Below are positions 5,903-9,202 of a stretch of DNA of 9,202 nt, piece after piece. The notes beneath the pieces were generated by a model that had not been told where the DNA came from, did not search any database, and saw nothing but the letters and a program-made list of their open reading frames with translations. A program made the translations under genes and the position numbers. Position 1 is the first letter of the stretch, and each line of letters begins with the position of its first letter. Source of the DNA: Cyanobacteria bacterium UBA11153 (GTDB lineage: Bacteria; Cyanobacteriota; Cyanobacteriia; Cyanobacteriales; Coleofasciculaceae); the NCBI GenBank assembly GCA_003511885.1, contig DOIX01000154.1, forward strand, positions 1-9,202, in the 5' to 3' direction.

Positions 5903-8900
5903 CTACATGGATAATCGTAATTGAGATCCTGCCTCAGTTTTAATTACTTCAATTCTTGTCTGAAATGCTTCTTTAAATTGGGGCATGTGGGTAACAGTAA
6001 GGATACAAGAAAAATCAGATGCGATTGCATTAATAGCGGCAATTAAACGATCGCATCCATCGGGATCTTGCGTACCAAAGCCTTCATCTACGATTAACAT
6101 TTGTAAGGATGTTCCTGCTTGTTGGGCTAGAAGTTGGGCTAATGCTAAACGAATGGAAAAATTAATCCTAAATGCTTCGCCACCTGAATATGTTTCATAA
6201 GCTCTAGTGCCTTTGGCATCAGCGATTAAAATATCTAGAGTGTCAATCATTTTGGTGGATTTTTTGGTAGCTCTACGCCCTGCTTTTTGGGTAACGAATT
6301 GAACGTGAAATTGATTTCCTGTCAATCTGGATAAAATTTGATTGGTTTGCGCTTCTAATTGAGGTAAAATATTCTCAATCATTAAGGTAGGGATGCCATT
6401 TTTACCAAACGCGATTGCTAATTGCTCGTAAATTCGATATTGCTTCTTCAATACCTGAATTTGTTCTTGTTGTTCCCCATATTGAATTTCCAGGCTTTCT
6501 AGTTGATTTAAGCGCTGTTGGTAGCGCCCAATTAAGGATAATTGTTCGTCTAGTTGTCGCCTTCTGGATTGAATGCGATCCTCTATAATACGGATATGAT
6601 GAGTTGGATCCGGGCATTTTTCTATTTGTTTAATAATTAGCTCTAGTTGTCTATTAATTTCATCTCGCTCTCCACGTCTTTGTGTTAGAGTTTGGGTGAG
6701 GGAGGAAATGCGATCGCAATTTTGGGGATATTCTTTTTCTGCCCTAACTAATTCTTGATATCGCAGTTGCCAGGATGTGGCTTGCCGCAAAGATGCCCGA
6801 AGCTGATTGTGGGTTTCTAAGTTATAGTCAATTTCCCTAATTTCCCAATCGAGTCTATCTAGTTTTTGCTTTAATGGGGATTTAGTTTGCAATTCCTCTA
6901 ATGATTTTTTGAGGGTATCTAGTTTGGCTTCCAGTTGTGGTTTTTGGGCATCAATTTTTGCTTGACGGCGCTGGGCATCTTCCAGTTTAGCATTTTTGAT
7001 TTCTGCCCAACGCCAACGGTCTAATTCTCCCCGTGCTAAGGCGTGGGTTTCTTCGTTATAGTTTAATCCTGCTAATTTTGCTTCAATTTCTCGCAATTCT
7101 TCCTGTAATTCCATGGCGTATAAACCCCGCTCCAGGGATTTCTCTAATTTTTTCTTTTCTTCGGCAAGATCGTATAATCTGTCATAAGCTTCATCGGTTG
7201 CTTCTAATCTAGCTTCCAATTGTCCTCTTTGCTCTAGTAAACTTTCATAAGGTGCTAATTCTTTGGATAATTTAGTATATTCTTGTCGCAATACCTGAAG
7301 CTCTCTTTCACAAACAGCTAATTGTTCCCGAATCATCCAAAATTGTTCTTGAACTTCTTGATATTCTCGATCGGTTTTATCGATAACATGGCGACTGTGG
7401 TTTTCATCTAAAGGACGCTCGCAGAGAGGGCAAATTGCGTCCTGTACCTTCAACATTTCAATTTTTTGACTTATTTCTCCAATTTGTTTTTCATAGCGGC
7501 GCTGGTTTTCTTGGAGGCGTTCTTGAAAGTGGCGGCGTTCGACTCCTTTTTCTTGTACGCGCTGTTGGTGAACTTTCTTTTTCTCTAATTGTTCAATTTC
7601 TGATTCTACTTGTAGTACGGTATCTCTTAACTGTGGTGTTGTCGCAATTTGGGTTGATAATTGAGTTTCCGATAAGTGTAATTCTTCTAATTTAGCTGTC
7701 AGTTTGGTTTGGGCGCGCTCCAGTTGACTTTGTAAATTAGTGCGGCGCTGCATCAGGGGAGATGCTTCTAGTTGTAAGTTATCTAATTCCTGTAGGTGTT
7801 TTTTAGCATTTTTGAATTGTGCTAAAGCACTGGAGACTTCTCCGGCACGAGAGAGGATGTCTTGAATTTCTTGCTCTTGGGATTTCCATCCTTCTATTTG
7901 GGCTTGAGTTTGTTGAATTTGGCGATTTAAGTCGTTACTATCTTGAGTTAGTTGTTGTTGTAATTCCTGTCGCTCTTGTTGGGCTACCTGATAAGCTTGG
8001 AATTTAGTGGTGAGAATTTCGTCTTGTTTTTGCAGATTAATATATTGGGTATAACCTGTATTGATTTGTTCGGATTGAGAGATTAACCGCCAAAGTTGCT
8101 CCTGTTGGGCTTGGGCGGTAACAATATCTTGCCCAATGCGATCGCAATCTTGGCTCAAATTCTGATATTGTTGTCTGACAAAGGTTAATTGCTGTTCCCA
8201 GGTGTAGCGCTGCTGTTTTAGCCCTTGCGCGTCTTGCAGTTGTTTTTGGTCAGTTTCCTGATCTCGTTGCAGTTTTGCTAAAGTAGTCTTGAGTAACTCT
8301 TGTTCTGCCCCTATCGACTTACCCTCCTCCAACTGTTTTGCGATCGCGATTAAGTTTTGCTCTATCTGCTCTGCCTGGACTTTAAATTGCTTCGATAAAT
8401 CCTTTGCCTGCGCCGCCAACTCTTCATAGCGATCCAATTTCAACAAGTCTACCAGAATTTGCTTCCGTTCCGCTGGCCTCCGGATCATAAACTCATCTGC
8501 CCTCCCTTGACGGAGGTAAGCCGAATTAATAAACGTCTCGTAATCAAGCTTAATATGATGCAAAATTAACTGCTGCGTCGCCCTTACCCCTTTTTCCGTT
8601 AAAGAGCGAAAACTTTCCCCAGTATCGATTTGAAATTCCAGGCAACTACTCTGTCCCCGCGCCTTAGTCCTAATAATACGATAAACTTCCTCATTATTCT
8701 GAAAGATAAAATCCACCCGCACATCTGACGCACCCCCATGGATAGCATCATCTTCCGATTCAGTACGACTTTTCCCCCAAATCACCCAAGTAATTGCCTC
8801 CAAGAGCGAAGACTTACCCGCCCCATTAGCACCACAAATGCAGGCAGTATGTAGCCCCCGAAAGTCAAGGGTTGCTTCGCGATAGCTGAGGAAGTTTTTG

Positions 8901-8923
8901 AGGGTAAGTTTGATGGGAATCAT
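5903..8923 (-). CDS. sbcC: SbcC/Rad50-family exonuclease ATPase subunit
   Basis: 1006 residues, a usual length for cyanobacterial SbcC. With SbcD (Mre11-type nuclease) it forms a complex that opens DNA hairpins and processes blocked double-strand ends in the cytoplasm. Seen in order: Walker A GANGAGKSS (31-39), Q-loop Gln139 in YLRQG, a long Gln/Glu-rich coiled coil (about 170-490), the zinc hook CPLC (Cys498 and Cys501, near the exact middle), a returning coiled coil (about 515-830), ABC signature YSGGEAF (912-918), Walker B LQMLIVDE with Asp946/Glu947, D-loop, and His979 of the H-loop. All catalytic parts are present, so it should be functional. The ATG follows no clear Shine-Dalgarno, but the protein begins right at the first ABC strand (MIPIKLTLKNFLSY). 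sbcD is not adjacent. The hairpin-rich gap downstream is the type of DNA this complex acts on, which may be coincidence. Confidence 0.97.
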   Translation of the reverse strand: MIPIKLTLKNFLSYREATLDFRGLHTACICGANGAGKSSLLEAITWVIWGKSRTESEDDAIHGGASDVRVDFIFQNNEEVYRIIRTKARGQSSCLEFQIDTGESFRSLTEKGVRATQQLILHHIKLDYETFINSAYLRQGRADEFMIRRPAERKQILVDLLKLDRYEELAAQAKDLSKQFKVQAEQIEQNLIAIAKQLEEGKSIGAEQELLKTTLAKLQRDQETDQKQLQDAQGLKQQRYTWEQQLTFVRQQYQNLSQDCDRIGQDIVTAQAQQEQLWRLISQSEQINTGYTQYINLQKQDEILTTKFQAYQVAQQERQELQQQLTQDSNDLNRQIQQTQAQIEGWKSQEQEIQDILSRAGEVSSALAQFKNAKKHLQELDNLQLEASPLMQRRTNLQSQLERAQTKLTAKLEELHLSETQLSTQIATTPQLRDTVLQVESEIEQLEKKKVHQQRVQEKGVERRHFQERLQENQRRYEKQIGEISQKIEMLKVQDAICPLCERPLDENHSRHVIDKTDREYQEVQEQFWMIREQLAVCERELQVLRQEYTKLSKELAPYESLLEQRGQLEARLEATDEAYDRLYDLAEEKKKLEKSLERGLYAMELQEELREIEAKLAGLNYNEETHALARGELDRWRWAEIKNAKLEDAQRRQAKIDAQKPQLEAKLDTLKKSLEELQTKSPLKQKLDRLDWEIREIDYNLETHNQLRASLRQATSWQLRYQELVRAEKEYPQNCDRISSLTQTLTQRRGERDEINRQLELIIKQIEKCPDPTHHIRIIEDRIQSRRRQLDEQLSLIGRYQQRLNQLESLEIQYGEQQEQIQVLKKQYRIYEQLAIAFGKNGIPTLMIENILPQLEAQTNQILSRLTGNQFHVQFVTQKAGRRATKKSTKMIDTLDILIADAKGTRAYETYSGGEAFRINFSIRLALAQLLAQQAGTSLQMLIVDEGFGTQDPDGCDRLIAAINAIASDFSCILTVTHMPQFKEAFQTRIEVIKTEAGSQLRLSM

Positions 8924-8929
8924 TCCAGC

Positions 8930-8961
8930 GAGAATTCTCTACCTTTATTTACTTGTGCCAA
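8930..8961 (-). promoter_or_regulatory. Possible sbcC promoter overlapping a 10-bp palindrome
   Basis: On the minus strand TTGGCA (8961-8956) and GAGAAT (8939-8934) are spaced 16 nt, resembling -35 and -10 boxes. The -10 candidate is half of a perfect palindrome, GAGAATTCTC (8930-8939), ending 6 nt before the sbcC start codon. Transcription from it would give almost no leader. The match is modest and rests on eye inspection only. Confidence 0.2.
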
Positions 8962-9049
8962 GGGTATCAGTACATCCGCACTGTCTCTTAGTGTACCCAC
9001 GGCAGATGAATGATTCCAGTCCTTGAGCGTTTAAATTTACAATTATTAA

Positions 9050-9120
9050 TAGACTTATCCAGAAACTAGGTTTTGCTCCAGGCAGAATAAGGGTTTCCGA
9101 TTCTTTTTTGGAGATGTCTA
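9050..9120. repeat. 71-bp element with imperfect 16-bp terminal inverted repeats
   Basis: TAGACTTATCCAGAAA (9050-9065) matches the reverse complement of the right end (9105-9120, reading TAGACATCTCCAAAAA) at 13 of 16 positions. Both ends begin with TA, as Tc1/IS630-type elements would leave. It is too short to code. It could be a small MITE or the remnant of a deleted insertion sequence. The bases between sbcC and this element (8962-9049) show nothing I can assign. Confidence 0.35.
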
Positions 9121-9137
9121 ATGATTAGCCAAGCTTG

Positions 9138-9202
9138 GACAATTATCGCAGTTGACAGTTGACAGTTGACAGTTGACAATTATCGCAGTTGACAGTTGAC
9201 AG
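9138..9202. repeat. CAGTTGA heptamer array with a 37-bp higher-order period
   Basis: GACAATTATCG (9138-9148) is followed by four CAGTTGA units (9149-9176). GACAATTATCG then recurs at 9175-9185, followed by two more units and a partial one that runs off the window. The block has therefore been duplicated as a 37-bp unit as well as by single heptamers. It is the clean form of the degenerate heptamers at 1-25. Confidence 0.85.

Noticed and set aside
6402..6617. 71-codon minus-strand frame inside sbcC
   Set aside because: Out-of-frame shadow of sbcC with no start signal.
8962..9000. LexA box upstream of sbcC
   Set aside because: GTAC tetramers occur at about 8972 and 8994 but their spacing does not fit the cyanobacterial LexA pattern.
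9121..9163. Short frame MISQAWTIIAVDS after a GGAG
   Set aside because: Only 13 codons and half of them are heptamer repeat.

Overview
The window is chromosomal DNA of a cyanobacterium, most likely filamentous. The evidence is seven HIP1 octamers (GCGATCGC at 302, 437, 1218, 3663, 6710, 8138 and 8340, all inside genes), protein families with cyanobacterial style, and gaps full of cyanobacterial small repeats (degenerate heptamers, hairpin repeats, MITE-like elements). No tRNA, rRNA, CRISPR array or intact transposase is visible. Species cannot be fixed by eye.

Layout: all four convincing genes lie on the minus strand, so transcription runs from high to low coordinates. From upstream to downstream they are: an SbcC/Rad50-type DNA-repair ATPase (8923-5903); a 974-nt repeat-rich gap; a soluble triple-PAS HisKA_2-type histidine kinase (4928-2985); a 760-nt gap; a receiver-PAS-GAF-GGDEF response regulator (2224-398); and, overlapping it by 11 nt, a small gamma-glutamylcyclotransferase-fold protein (408-1).

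Functional reading: the kinase and the response regulator are probably a two-component pair. An input sensed by the PAS domains would be relayed by phosphotransfer to Asp53 of the regulator and set cyclic-di-GMP synthesis. The regulator's GAF domain looks like a cyanobacteriochrome GAF that has lost its bilin-binding cysteine. The cyclotransferase-like gene is probably co-transcribed with the regulator. SbcC is an unrelated housekeeping gene and sbcD is not in the window.

The gaps are the most unusual part. They hold a small gene that reads through only with two -1 frameshifts, the first at an A8 slippery run (2252-2543); overlapping hairpins (2480-2619); two inverted copies of a MITE-like repeat bracketing the kinase gene (2775-2904 and 5389-5500); a roughly 347-nt tract on the plus strand made almost only of G and T, directly before the kinase start (4929-5275); a twin hairpin repeat (5281-5367); a 195-bp element with 14-bp perfect terminal inverted repeats (5569-5763) carrying a G-quadruplex-type heptamer array; and heptamer arrays at both window edges. 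I see no complete defence system or other clearly new multi-gene system. The best leads are the repeat architecture around the kinase, the broken small gene and the degenerate GAF domain.
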